A DNA stretch of 64,000 bases, from NCBI RefSeq assembly GCF_036226445.1, contig NZ_CP108474.1:4898001-4962000 (forward strand). Direction: 5' to 3'. Position 1 is the stretch's first letter; each line of letters starts with the position of its first letter. The translations under genes and the position numbers were made by a program. Source of the stretch: Streptomyces sp. NBC_01255 (GTDB lineage: Bacteria > Actinomycetota > Actinomycetes > Streptomycetales > Streptomycetaceae). Positions 50,052 through 57,696 of this stretch are shown piece after piece. Below the pieces are notes generated by a model. It worked only from the letters and a program-made list of their open reading frames with translations. It was not told the DNA's origin and made no database searches.

Positions 50052-50112
50052 GAGTACGGTGGGGGAGCCTGATTTCGGAGACGTCGGAGACAGAAAAGGG
50101 AGGCGGCCGTAC

Positions 50113-51276
50113 ATGGACGCTGGACTCAAGCGCGAACTTGAGCAGAAGGTCCGGGACGGTGAGCGGCTGAGCCGCGAGGACGGCATCGCCCTGTACGAGT
50201 CCGACGACCTCGCCTGGCTCGGCGGGCTGGCCCACGAGGTCCGGACCCGCAAGAACGGCGACGTGGTGCACTTCAACGTCAACCGTCACCTCAACATGAC
50301 GAACGTGTGCACCGCCTCCTGCGCGTACTGCTCCTTCCAGCGCAAGCCGGGCGAGAAGGACGCGTACACCATGCGCATCGAAGAGGCCGTGCGCCTCGCG
50401 AAGGCGATGGAGAACGACAACCTCACCGAGCTGCACATCGTCAACGGGCTCCACCCCAACCTGCCCTGGCGGTACTACCCGCGCTCGCTCTCCGAGCTCA
50501 AGAAGGCCCTGCCGAACGTCTCCCTCAAGGCCTTCACCGCCACGGAGATCCACCACTTCGAGACGATCTCCGGGATGTCGGCCTCCGACATCCTCGACGA
50601 GCTGATCGAGGCCGGTCTGGAGTCCCTGACCGGCGGCGGCGCCGAGATCTTCGACTGGGAGGTCCGGCAGCACATCGTGGACCACCGCACCCACTGGGAG
50701 GACTGGTCCCGGATCCACCGCCTGGCGCACTCCAAGGGCCTCAAGACGCCTTCGACGATGCTGTACGGGCACATCGAGGAGCCGCGCCACCGCGTCGACC
50801 ACGTGCTGCGGCTGCGTGAGCTCCAGGACGAGACCGGCGGCTTCCAGGTCTTCATCCCGCTGCGCTACCAGCACGACTTCGTCGACATGCAGGACGGCAA
50901 GGTCCGCAACAAGCTCCAGGCGCGCACGACGATGGCGACCGGCGCGGAGGCCCTGAAGACCTTCGCTGTCTCCCGCCTCCTCTTCGACAACGTGCCGCAC
51001 GTCAAGGTCTTCTGGGTCATGCACGGCGTCCAGACGGCGCAGCTCGCGCTCCAGCACGGCGCGGACGACATGGACGGCTCGGTCGTCGAGTACAAGATCA
51101 CGCACGACGCCGACAACTACGGCACGCCGAACAAGCTGGGCCGCGAGGACCTGCTGGAACTGATCAGGGACGCGGGCTTCCGCCCGGTCGAGCGGAACAC
51201 CCGCTACGAGATCATCCGCGAGTACGACGGCCCGGACGCGAACCGCCGCGAGACGCCGCAGTCGATGCGGTTCTGA
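50113..51276 (+). CDS. mqnE: Aminofutalosine synthase
   Basis: 387 aa, standard length. Radical-SAM iron-sulfur motif C66-x3-C70-x2-C73 in MTNVCTASCAYCSFQRKPGEKDAY. Further family marks: LTELHIVNGLHPNLPWRYYPRSLSELKKALP, FTATEIHHFETISGMS and LTGGGAEIFDWEVRQHI. MqnE joins 3-((1-carboxyvinyl)oxy)benzoate to adenosine in the first committed steps of the futalosine route. GGGAGG ten bases before ATG 50113 fixes the start. It lies 61 bases after lrp, probably on one mRNA with it. Confidence 0.96.
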   Translation: MDAGLKRELEQKVRDGERLSREDGIALYESDDLAWLGGLAHEVRTRKNGDVVHFNVNRHLNMTNVCTASCAYCSFQRKPGEKDAYTMRIEEAVRLAKAMENDNLTELHIVNGLHPNLPWRYYPRSLSELKKALPNVSLKAFTATEIHHFETISGMSASDILDELIEAGLESLTGGGAEIFDWEVRQHIVDHRTHWEDWSRIHRLAHSKGLKTPSTMLYGHIEEPRHRVDHVLRLRELQDETGGFQVFIPLRYQHDFVDMQDGKVRNKLQARTTMATGAEALKTFAVSRLLFDNVPHVKVFWVMHGVQTAQLALQHGADDMDGSVVEYKITHDADNYGTPNKLGREDLLELIRDAGFRPVERNTRYEIIREYDGPDANRRETPQSMRF

Positions 51277-51295
51277 CGACGTGTGAGGCATGAGG

Positions 51296-51330
51296 AGAAG
51301 GGTCGGCGGGGACACCCCGTCGGCCCTTCT
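51296..51330. terminator. Hairpin after mqnE
   Basis: AGAAGGGTCGGCGGGG (51296-51311) pairs with CCCCGTCGGCCCTTCT (51315-51330) across a three-base loop with two G-U-type positions. It stands between the convergent mqnE and GNAT genes and can serve both. Confidence 0.75.
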
Positions 51331-51332
51331 TC

Positions 51333-51863
51333 TCATAGGGGCAGCAGCATGATGATGTCGTCGCGGTCGTCGCCGGGGGCGACCCGGATCGCGTCGGGGA
51401 CGCGGCCGACCTCCTTGTAGCCGGACTTGGCGTAGAAGCCTTCGACCCCGGTGCCGCCCCGGCAGGTCAGCCGGATCGCGTCGATCGCCTCGAAGCCCTC
51501 GGCGGTGCGGGCGGTGTGCTCGACGGCGGCCATGAGGTCGGCGCCGTAGCCCTTGCCCTGGTGGCGGGGGTGGACCATCACCGTGTAGAGCCACACCCAG
51601 TGGGTCATCAGCGGGTGGGTGTTGAAGGTGAAGAACGCGGTGGCGGCGACCTCGCCGTCCTCGTCGCGGCCGACGAGCAGGCGCGTACCGCCCTCGGTCA
51701 TCGCGACGAGGTGCCTGAGCAGCGCGGGGCGGATCGCTTCGGGGGTCACAGGGGGGACGAAGCCGACGGCGCCGCCCGCGTTCGAGACGTCCGCCCAGAG
51801 GGCGAGCACGCCGTCGCGCAGGGTCCGGTCGACCGCCGGATCCACCTCGAAGGTAAGGGTCAT
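51333..51863 (-). CDS. GNAT family N-acetyltransferase
   Basis: 176 aa. GNAT core: TRLLVGRDEDGEVAATAFFTFNTHP, HWVWLYTVMVHPRHQGKGYGADLMAAVEHTAR with the acetyl-CoA loop HQGKGYGADLM (~100-110), and RLTCRGGTGVEGFYAKSGYKEVGRVPDAI at the end. Substrate unknown. It is monocistronic, convergent with mqnE. Confidence 0.85.
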   Translation of the reverse strand: MTLTFEVDPAVDRTLRDGVLALWADVSNAGGAVGFVPPVTPEAIRPALLRHLVAMTEGGTRLLVGRDEDGEVAATAFFTFNTHPLMTHWVWLYTVMVHPRHQGKGYGADLMAAVEHTARTAEGFEAIDAIRLTCRGGTGVEGFYAKSGYKEVGRVPDAIRVAPGDDRDDIIMLLPL

Positions 51864-51993
51864 GAAGGCATTCTATCTATTACTCGTCGCGGCTCAACCC
51901 CCCGCTCCCGGCGACCGCCCCTCCCCGTGCTTCACTGGAGGGGCGCTCGTCCCGTATGGGAACTTTTCGGAACGGAAGAGTGGACTGACTGAC

Positions 51994-52260
51994 ATGCTCC
52001 GCTACTCGCTGATGCGGCTCGGCATCTTCGCCGGGTGCTTCTTCGCCCTGTGGGGTCTCGTCTACGTCGGCGTGCTGCCGCGCGGCCTGGGCGACTCGAA
52101 CCTGCTCTGGGTCCTCGGCCTCGCCATCGTCGTCTCCGCCCCCCTCAGCTTCGTCCTCCTGCGCAAGCAGCGTGACGACATGAGCGTCGAGATCGTCGGG
52201 AAGGTCGACCGCGCCAAGGGTCGACTGGCCTCGAACCGGTCCCAGGAAGACGCGCTCTAG
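51994..52260 (+). CDS. DUF4229 membrane protein
   Basis: 88 aa. Two helices (SLMRLGIFAGCFFALWGLVYVGVL, ~5-28, and LLWVLGLAIVVSAPLSFVLL, ~37-56) joined by a short loop, then a charged cytoplasmic tail (RKQRDDMSVEIVGKVDRAKGRLASNRSQEDAL). This is the DUF4229 pattern of actinobacteria; no function is established. A strong hairpin follows its stop. Confidence 0.85.
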   Translation: MLRYSLMRLGIFAGCFFALWGLVYVGVLPRGLGDSNLLWVLGLAIVVSAPLSFVLLRKQRDDMSVEIVGKVDRAKGRLASNRSQEDAL

Positions 52261-52320
52261 CCCATATAAGGGCTGCGTAAGCTTCGTCACAGATCCACCC
52301 GGATCCTCCCGGATCCCACC

Positions 52321-52358
52321 CACCCCAGCTGGAGCTTCCCAGGCTCCTGCCTGGGGTG
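52321..52358 (+). terminator. Hairpin after the DUF4229 gene
   Basis: CACCCCAG and CTGGGGTG form the outer stem (52321-52328 / 52351-52358), with GGAGC/GCTCC inside. It ends the DUF4229 transcript before the Cys-leader promoter. Confidence 0.7.
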
Positions 52359-52393
52359 TTCTGCGTTTCGGAGGCGCGGAGGCCTCTTCAGGT

Positions 52394-52437
52394 CTCAAAG
52401 AATGGCTTTGAGGATCTCAAAGTTCAAGTGTTAACGT
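52394..52437 (+). promoter_or_regulatory. Promoter of Cys leader with overlapping dyad
   Basis: TTGAGG (52408-52413) and TAACGT (52432-52437) are an 18-base-spaced -35/-10 pair. The -10 ends seven bases before the leader ATG, so the mRNA is leaderless. The dyad CTCAAAG-AATGG-CTTTGAG (52394-52412) overlaps the -35, and a further TCTCAAAG copy lies at 52415: a likely repressor site in addition to attenuation. Confidence 0.6.
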
Positions 52438-52444
52438 GTTCGAC

Positions 52445-52552
52445 ATGACGACAGCAGTGCGCCTTTCCCATGCCGCGAGCATCCCGCTCGTGGCGCGCCT
52501 GCACGTCGATCTGTGCCGCTGTATGTCCGCGGTCTGTTGCCGCGAGCTCTGA
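52445..52552 (+). CDS. Cysteine-rich leader peptide
   Basis: 35 aa, leaderless. The C-terminal third is VDLCRCMSAVCCREL: four cysteines in a short run, two adjacent. The RLHVDLCR segment matches the actinobacterial leader-peptide type in which cysteine codons make ribosomes pause when Cys-tRNA is low, altering folding of the following RNA. A hairpin (52567-52596) begins 15 bases after its stop, and the SLC1 symporter starts at 52641. This supports cysteine-responsive control of that transporter. Confidence 0.75.
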   Translation: MTTAVRLSHAASIPLVARLHVDLCRCMSAVCCREL

Positions 52553-52566
52553 CCCGGCATCATGCA

Positions 52567-52596
52567 GCGGCCCGCGTGAAAACGCGTGTGTGCCGC
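52567..52596 (+). promoter_or_regulatory. Hairpin after Cys leader (candidate attenuator)
   Basis: GCGGC (52567-52571) pairs with GCCGC (52592-52596), and CGCG with CGCG inside around a GAAAA-type loop. It lies between the leader stop and the symporter start, where an attenuation structure is expected. No U-tract is seen, so it may act by masking translation or through Rho. Confidence 0.5.
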
Positions 52597-52640
52597 ACCC
52601 CCGTCCCGTATTCCCCGATACGCACCTGTGGAGTGTGTCT

Positions 52641-53987
52641 GTGTCCGCGTCCGCGACCACACCCGAGCAGAAGTCCCCGGCTTCCTCACGCATACCCAAG
52701 ATCCCCTTCTGGGCCCAGATCATCGCCGGTCTCGTCCTCGGCGCGCTGCTCGGCTGGATCGCCCGCAGCCAGGACGTCTCCTGGCTGAAGGAGACCCTCG
52801 GCCAGGTTGGCGACATCTTCGTCCAGCTGCTCAAGCTGGCCGTCGCGCCGCTCGTCTTCTTCGCGATCCTGGTCTCGATCACCAACCTGCGGAAGGTGAA
52901 CAACGCCGCCAGGCTCGCCACCCGCACGCTGCTCTGGTTCATGATCACCTCGCTGATCGCCGTTGCCATCGGCCTCGCGATCGGCCTGATCACCAACCCG
53001 GGCTCCGGCACCGGCCTCACCCCGCAGGACGGCAAGCTGCCGAAGCGCGAGGGCTCCTGGATCGACTTCCTCACGGGCATCATCCCGTCGGACGTCATCA
53101 CGCCCTTCACCGAGCTGAACGTCCTTCAGATCGTCTTCATGGCCGCCGTCGCCGGCATCGCCGCCCTCAAGCTCGGCGACCGCGCCAAGCCGATCCTCAC
53201 GCTCTCCGAGTCGATCCTGGAGCTCCTCCAGAAGGCGCTGTGGTGGGTCATCCGCCTCGCCCCGATCGGCACCGTCGGCCTCATCGGCTTCGCCATCGCC
53301 GACTACGGCTGGGAGCTGATCGGCAAGTACGCGACCTTCACCGCCGACGTCTACATCGGCTGCGCTCTGGTCCTCTTCGGCGTCTACCCGCTGCTGCTCG
53401 CCACGGTCGCCAAGGTCAACCCGCTCCAGTTCTACAAGGGCGCCTGGCCCGCGATCCAGCTGGCCTTCGTCTCCCGCTCCTCGGTCGGCACCATGCCGGT
53501 CACCCAGAAGGTCACCGAGCGCCTCGGCGTCCCGAAGGAGTACGCCTCCTTCGCCGTCCCGTTCGGCGCCACCACCAAGATGGACGGCTGCGCCGCGATC
53601 TACCCGGCGCTCGCCGCGATCTTCATCGCGCAGATCTTCGACGTCCAGCTCGGCATCGGCGACTACCTGCTGATCGCCTTCGTCTCGGTCATCGGCTCGG
53701 CGGCCACCGCCGGTCTGACCGGCGCGACGGTCATGCTGACGCTGACCCTCTCCACCCTGGGCCTCCCGCTGGAGGGCGTCGGCCTCCTCATGGCGATCGA
53801 CCCGATCCTGGACATGATTCGCACGGCGACGAACGTCGCAGGTCAGGCGCTCGTCCCGGTGATCGTCGCCGCCCGCGAGAAGATCCTGGACCACACCGCG
53901 TACGCGAACGCCTCCTCGTCCCCGCTCGACGAGCTGGTCGCGGTCGGCGAGACCGACCAGAAGGTCGCGGTCACCGCCGCCGCCTGA
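52641..53987 (+). CDS. SLC1-family cation symporter, likely cystine/amino acid
   Basis: 448 aa from GTG 52641 (GGAG seven bases upstream). Eight-helix DAACS/SLC1 architecture: IPFWAQIIAGLVLGALLGWI, LLKLAVAPLVFFAILVSITNL, AFVSRSSVGTMPVTQKVTERLGVP (serine-rich hairpin 1), PFGATTKMDGCAAIYPALAAIF (helix 7, the MDG motif) and LMAIDPILDMIRTATNVAGQALVPVIVA (helix 8, D and R/T of substrate binding). Most members import glutamate, aspartate or C4-dicarboxylates; a TcyP-like subset imports cystine. The Cys leader and the GCAAIYP motif favour cystine, which is an inference. Confidence 0.85.
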   Translation: MSASATTPEQKSPASSRIPKIPFWAQIIAGLVLGALLGWIARSQDVSWLKETLGQVGDIFVQLLKLAVAPLVFFAILVSITNLRKVNNAARLATRTLLWFMITSLIAVAIGLAIGLITNPGSGTGLTPQDGKLPKREGSWIDFLTGIIPSDVITPFTELNVLQIVFMAAVAGIAALKLGDRAKPILTLSESILELLQKALWWVIRLAPIGTVGLIGFAIADYGWELIGKYATFTADVYIGCALVLFGVYPLLLATVAKVNPLQFYKGAWPAIQLAFVSRSSVGTMPVTQKVTERLGVPKEYASFAVPFGATTKMDGCAAIYPALAAIFIAQIFDVQLGIGDYLLIAFVSVIGSAATAGLTGATVMLTLTLSTLGLPLEGVGLLMAIDPILDMIRTATNVAGQALVPVIVAAREKILDHTAYANASSSPLDELVAVGETDQKVAVTAAA

Positions 53988-54013
53988 CGTACTCGCCCCG
54001 CCTGAACGCCTTC

Positions 54014-54045
54014 GTGCCCCCTGCCCCCGTCCGGGCAGGGGGCAC
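54014..54045 (+). terminator. 13-bp perfect hairpin after the symporter
   Basis: GTGCCCCCTGCCC (54014-54026) pairs with GGGCAGGGGGCAC (54033-54045) around a six-base loop. It follows the SLC1 stop by 27 bases and precedes a TAGGCT (54047-54052) that may serve the next TetR gene. Confidence 0.8.
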
Positions 54046-54095
54046 GTAGGCTTTGGCGGGGCAGCCGATCGATCTTGGAAACAGGGGTGGGCGCC

Positions 54096-54722
54096 ATGAC
54101 GGACGGCGCGAAGGCGCGGCGGTTGCCGCGGGCCGTTCGGGAGCGGCAGATGATGGACGCGGCCGTGTGCTGCTTCGCCCGGCACGGGTACCAGACGGCG
54201 TCCATGGACGAGATCGCCGAGCTCGCGGGGGTCTCCAAGCCGCTGGTCTATCTGTATCTGGGCTCCAAGGAGGAGCTGTTCACGGCCTGCATCCGGCGGG
54301 AGGCGGGCGCGCTGCTCGCCGCGGTGGCCGCCGGTGTCGAGGACCGGAGCCGGCCCGCCGACGAGCAGTTGTGGGCCGGGCTGCTGGCCTTCTTCACGTA
54401 CGTCGCGGACCATCCGGACGCCTGGGTGGTGCTGAGCCGGCGGGCGTGGACGCAGGGGGAGCCGTTCGCGGCCGAGGCCTCGCGGATGCGGGAGGAGATC
54501 GCCGCCTTCGTGGCGGGGTTGCTCGGGGATGCGCACGGGGGTGTCGCCGGGCGGGAGGTGGAGGCCCTCGCGCAGGCGCTCGTCGGGGCCGCCGAGTCGC
54601 TGGCCGACTGGGCCGGTTCGACGCCCGGGATGACGGCCAGGGACGCCGCCGCGACGCTGATGAACTTCGCCTGGGCGGGGCTCGGAAACCTCATGAAAAG
54701 CGAGCGCTGGTCTCCCCCTTGA
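54096..54722 (+). CDS. TetR family transcriptional regulator
   Basis: 208 aa. HTH: RQMMDAAVCCFARHGYQTASMDEIAELAGVSKPLVYLYLGSKEELFTACI (~19-68). The C-terminal region (LAFFTYVADHPDAWVVLSRRAW, ALAQALVGAAESLADWAGSTPGM) resembles regulators of fatty-acid genes in actinobacteria. It lies directly before an acyl-CoA synthetase gene, and the CTTAC dyad in between suits control of that gene. ATG 54096 lacks a strong Shine-Dalgarno (GGGG nearby). Confidence 0.86.
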   Translation: MTDGAKARRLPRAVRERQMMDAAVCCFARHGYQTASMDEIAELAGVSKPLVYLYLGSKEELFTACIRREAGALLAAVAAGVEDRSRPADEQLWAGLLAFFTYVADHPDAWVVLSRRAWTQGEPFAAEASRMREEIAAFVAGLLGDAHGGVAGREVEALAQALVGAAESLADWAGSTPGMTARDAAATLMNFAWAGLGNLMKSERWSPP

Positions 54723-54724
54723 GG

Positions 54725-54740
54725 CTTACCCCACAGTAAG
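54725..54740. promoter_or_regulatory. Dyad CTTAC-N6-GTAAG before the synthetase gene
   Basis: Five-base arms with a six-base spacer, 105 bases upstream of the acyl-CoA synthetase start and two bases after the TetR stop. A second GGTTACC follows at 54741. Candidate operator for the upstream TetR. Confidence 0.4.
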
Positions 54741-54844
54741 GTTACCGGCTAGTCATCACCTGGCACGGCCACCGCCACCGGTCCCCAGGAGCGCAACGTA
54801 CCGACGCACGACCTCAGTTCATCGCGAAGACCGAGGAGTCGCAC

Positions 54845-56737
54845 GTGTCCGTCGTCACCGCCGCATCCGGGACCGATCCGGTCGAACCGGTCGAGCCGCA
54901 GAAGATCCTGGTGGACGGGCGGGTACGGGAGGTCTCCGTCCCCGCGCTCGTCCCCCGGGTGGCCCGCGGCTCCCTCGCCGACCTGCCGTACGACAACGCC
55001 CGCCAGGACCCCGAAGCCCCGCTCTTCTCCCGTAAGAACCCGCAGGGCGAGTGGTACGACGTCACCGCGTCCCGCTTCGCCGCCGACGTCCACGCCGTCG
55101 CCAAAGGGCTCATCGCCCACGGCCTGCGCCCCGGCGACCGGCTCGCCCTCATGGCCCGCACCACCTACGAGTGGACCCTGATCGACTTCGCCGCCTGGGC
55201 CGCCGGACTCGTCACCGTCCCGATCTACCCCACCTCCTCCGCCTTCCAGACCCGCTGGATCCTCCAGGACTCCGGCGCCGCCGCCTGCGTCGTCGAGGAC
55301 CCCGAGCAGGCCCGGCTCGTCTCCGCCGAACGGCGGCAGCTCCCCGGCCTCGCCCACCTCTGGGCCCTCGACACCGGCGCCGTCGACCTGCTCCGCAGAG
55401 CAGGCGCCCGGGTCGCCGACGAGGCCGTCACCGCCCGGCGCGGACTCCTCACCCCCGAGACCCTCGCCACCCTCGTCTACACCTCCGGCACCACCGGACG
55501 CCCCAAGGGCTGCGCCCTCACCCACGCCAACTTCTTCGCCGAGGTCGACAACGCCGTCCGGCTCCTCCATCCCGTCTTCCTCGCGGAGAGCAAGGAGCCC
55601 GCCGCGACCCTCCTCTTCCTGCCGCTCTCGCACGTCTTCGGGCGGATGGTCTCCGTCGGCTGCGTACGGGCCCGGGTCCGCGTCGGCCACGCCCCCTCCG
55701 TCGAGGGCGAGGAACTCCTCACCGACCTCGCCGCCTTCCGGCCCACCTTCCTCCTCGCCATCCCGTACGTCCTGGAGAAGGTCTTCAACACCGCCCGCGC
55801 CACCGCCGAACGCGGAGGCAAGGCCGCCGCCTTCGACCGCGCCGCGACGATCGCCCGCCGGTACGGGGGGACTTCGACCCCCTCGCTGGCGCTGCGGGCC
55901 GCGCGGGCGCTGTACGACCCACTCGTCTACCGGCGGATCCGGGCCGCGCTCGGCGGCCGCGTGAAGTACGTGATCTGCGGCGGATCCCCGCTCGGCGCCC
56001 GGCTCGCCGAGTTCTTCACCGGCGCGGGCGTCGAGGTCTTCGAGGGGTACGGCCTGACGGAGACCACGGCCGCCTCGACGGTCACCCCGCCGCAGCGGCC
56101 GCGCACCGGCACCGTCGGCTGGCCCCTGCCGGGCACCGCCGTCCGGATCGCCGACGACGGGGAGGTCTGGCTCAAGGGCGCCCATGTCTTCGCCGGGTAC
56201 TGGGACGCCCAGCGCGGGGTGGCCGTCCCTTACACCGACGACGGCTGGTTCCCCACCGGCGACCTGGGCTCGCTCGACGAGGACGGCTATCTGCGGATCA
56301 CCGGCCGCAAGAAGGACATCCTCATCACCTCGGCCGGCAAGAACGTGGCTCCGGCCCCGCTGGAGGACTGGCTGCGCGCCCACCCGCTGGTCGCCCAGTG
56401 CATGGTCGTGGGCGACGACCGCCCGTACGTCACGGCCCTGATCACCCTCGACCACGAGGGCCTCACGCACTGGCGGCGGATGCGGCACAAGGACCATCTG
56501 GCGCTCTTCGAGCTGACCCGGGACGAGGAGCTGCTCGCGGCGGTCCAGCGGGCCGTGGACGACGCCAACCGGCTGGTCTCGCGGGCCGAGTCGATCCGCG
56601 CCTTCCGGCTCCTGACGACCGAGTTCTCGGAGCGGTCGGGCCACATGACCCCGTCGCTGAAGCTCAAACGGCGGGCCGTGCTACGGGACTTCGCGCGCGA
56701 GATCGACGAGATGTACGGGGCGGGGGGCACCCCGTGA
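54845..56737 (+). CDS. Long-chain acyl-CoA synthetase (AMP-binding)
   Basis: 630 aa. ANL-superfamily motifs: P-loop YTSGTTGRPKGCALTHANFF (~211-230), YGLTETTAASTV (~404-415), DDGWFPTGDLGSLDEDGYLRITGRKKDIL (~472-500) and the C-terminal lysine region SGHMTPSLKLKRR. The long N-terminal segment (SLADLPYDNARQDPEAPLFSRK) is typical of FadD15-type long-chain enzymes, which adenylate fatty acids and form acyl-CoA. GTG 54845 is the start. The TetR gene just upstream likely regulates it. A hairpin overlaps its stop codon. Confidence 0.92.
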   Translation: MSVVTAASGTDPVEPVEPQKILVDGRVREVSVPALVPRVARGSLADLPYDNARQDPEAPLFSRKNPQGEWYDVTASRFAADVHAVAKGLIAHGLRPGDRLALMARTTYEWTLIDFAAWAAGLVTVPIYPTSSAFQTRWILQDSGAAACVVEDPEQARLVSAERRQLPGLAHLWALDTGAVDLLRRAGARVADEAVTARRGLLTPETLATLVYTSGTTGRPKGCALTHANFFAEVDNAVRLLHPVFLAESKEPAATLLFLPLSHVFGRMVSVGCVRARVRVGHAPSVEGEELLTDLAAFRPTFLLAIPYVLEKVFNTARATAERGGKAAAFDRAATIARRYGGTSTPSLALRAARALYDPLVYRRIRAALGGRVKYVICGGSPLGARLAEFFTGAGVEVFEGYGLTETTAASTVTPPQRPRTGTVGWPLPGTAVRIADDGEVWLKGAHVFAGYWDAQRGVAVPYTDDGWFPTGDLGSLDEDGYLRITGRKKDILITSAGKNVAPAPLEDWLRAHPLVAQCMVVGDDRPYVTALITLDHEGLTHWRRMRHKDHLALFELTRDEELLAAVQRAVDDANRLVSRAESIRAFRLLTTEFSERSGHMTPSLKLKRRAVLRDFAREIDEMYGAGGTP

Positions 56738-56746
56738 GGGGTGCCC
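56725..56746 (+). terminator. Hairpin overlapping the synthetase stop codon
   Basis: GGGCACCCC (56725-56733) pairs with GGGGTGCCC (56738-56746) around GTGA, which contains the stop codon. It ends 12 bases before the stop of the convergent DUF4242 gene. Confidence 0.7.
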
Positions 56747-56758
56747 TTCGGGGATTCC

Positions 56759-57007
56759 TCACACCGTGAGGGGTACCTCGTGGATCTCGTCGGCCGGGTG
56801 GCCCGTGCGGGCGTGGACCCGTTGGACCGATTCCATCGAGGGGCCGTGCGACAGGCAGTAGACCGTTCCCGACTTCGGGTCGGCCCACGCTCTCTCGAAG
56901 TGGACGCCCTCGTCCTTCTCGACGGCGAGGTCGGCCGCGTGGGCTTCCTTGAGCTGCTCGGCCGTGATGCCCACCATGTCGCGGTGCACGTCCATGTACG
57001 TCGCCAT
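56759..57007 (-). CDS. DUF4242 / SCO4226-like nickel-binding protein
   Basis: 82 aa. A ferredoxin-like small protein: MATYMDVHRDMVGITAEQLKEAHAADLAVEKDEGVHFERAWADPKSGTVYCLSHGPSMESVQRVHARTGHPADEIHEVPL. The S. coelicolor relative SCO4226 binds nickel through histidine and aspartate residues; several matching His residues (VHFERAW, VHARTGH) are present here. GGAGG ten bases before ATG 57007 supports that start. Its job in the cell is unclear. Confidence 0.8.
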   Translation of the reverse strand: MATYMDVHRDMVGITAEQLKEAHAADLAVEKDEGVHFERAWADPKSGTVYCLSHGPSMESVQRVHARTGHPADEIHEVPLTV

Positions 57008-57042
57008 GGTTCTCACACCTCCACTTCCATGGTGCGCCGGTT

Positions 57043-57696
57043 TCAGGGCCAGAGCAGCTCGCGGACCCAGCGCTCGTCCGTACGGCGGTAGCGGAGGCGG
57101 AGGTGGCGGCGCCGGGCGTCGCCCTGGAAGAACTCGACCTCGGACGGTTCGACCACGTACAGGGTCCAGGTGGGGGCGTGGGCCTCCGGTTCGGCCTCGG
57201 CCCTGGCCCAGGCCGCCGCGCTCGCCTGGGCGAGGGCCTCGGGGGACTCCAGGATCTCGCTCTGCCGGCCGACGAGCGCCGAGGCGAGGGCGCCGGCGGT
57301 GCGGGCGTGGAGGTCCTCGTACGCCTCCTCGGGGGTGCCGGTGGTGACGTGGCCCCGGATCCGGACCTGGCGGCCCTGGACCGGCCAGTAGAAGCCGAGG
57401 GCGGCCTCGGGGCGGGCGGCGAGCTGGCGGCCCTTGGCGCTGCCGGCGTGCGAGGCGAAGTGCCAGCCGCGCTCGTCGGCGTCGTGCAGCATCACCGTAC
57501 GGACGTCGGGCCTGCCGTCCTCGTCCACGGTGGCCAGGGAGAGGGTGTGCGGCTCGGTCTGGCCGGCCGCGACCGCCTCCGTGAACCAGTCGTGGAAAAG
57601 GGCGAGGGGCTCGGGCGGGGCGCTCGCCGGGTCGAAGGAGGGGAGCTCGGTGTCCCAGACCCGGAGGGAGCGGAGGGCGCGGTGGAAGTCGGTCAT
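57043..57696 (-). CDS. Pyridoxamine 5'-phosphate oxidase family protein
   Basis: 217 aa. PdxH-like split barrel: HTLSLATVDEDGRPDVRTVMLHDADERGWHFASHAGSAKGRQLAARPEAALGFYWPVQGRQVRIRGHV, then the C-terminal RRRHLRLRYRRTDERWVRELLWP, with the terminal Arg-x-Leu-x-Pro that contacts substrate in PdxH. It may oxidise pyridoxamine or pyridoxine phosphate to PLP using FMN, or be a relative with another substrate. Its ATG overlaps the stop of the flavin monooxygenase gene (ATGA), so both are one transcript. Confidence 0.82.
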   Translation of the reverse strand: MTDFHRALRSLRVWDTELPSFDPASAPPEPLALFHDWFTEAVAAGQTEPHTLSLATVDEDGRPDVRTVMLHDADERGWHFASHAGSAKGRQLAARPEAALGFYWPVQGRQVRIRGHVTTGTPEEAYEDLHARTAGALASALVGRQSEILESPEALAQASAAAWARAEAEPEAHAPTWTLYVVEPSEVEFFQGDARRRHLRLRYRRTDERWVRELLWP

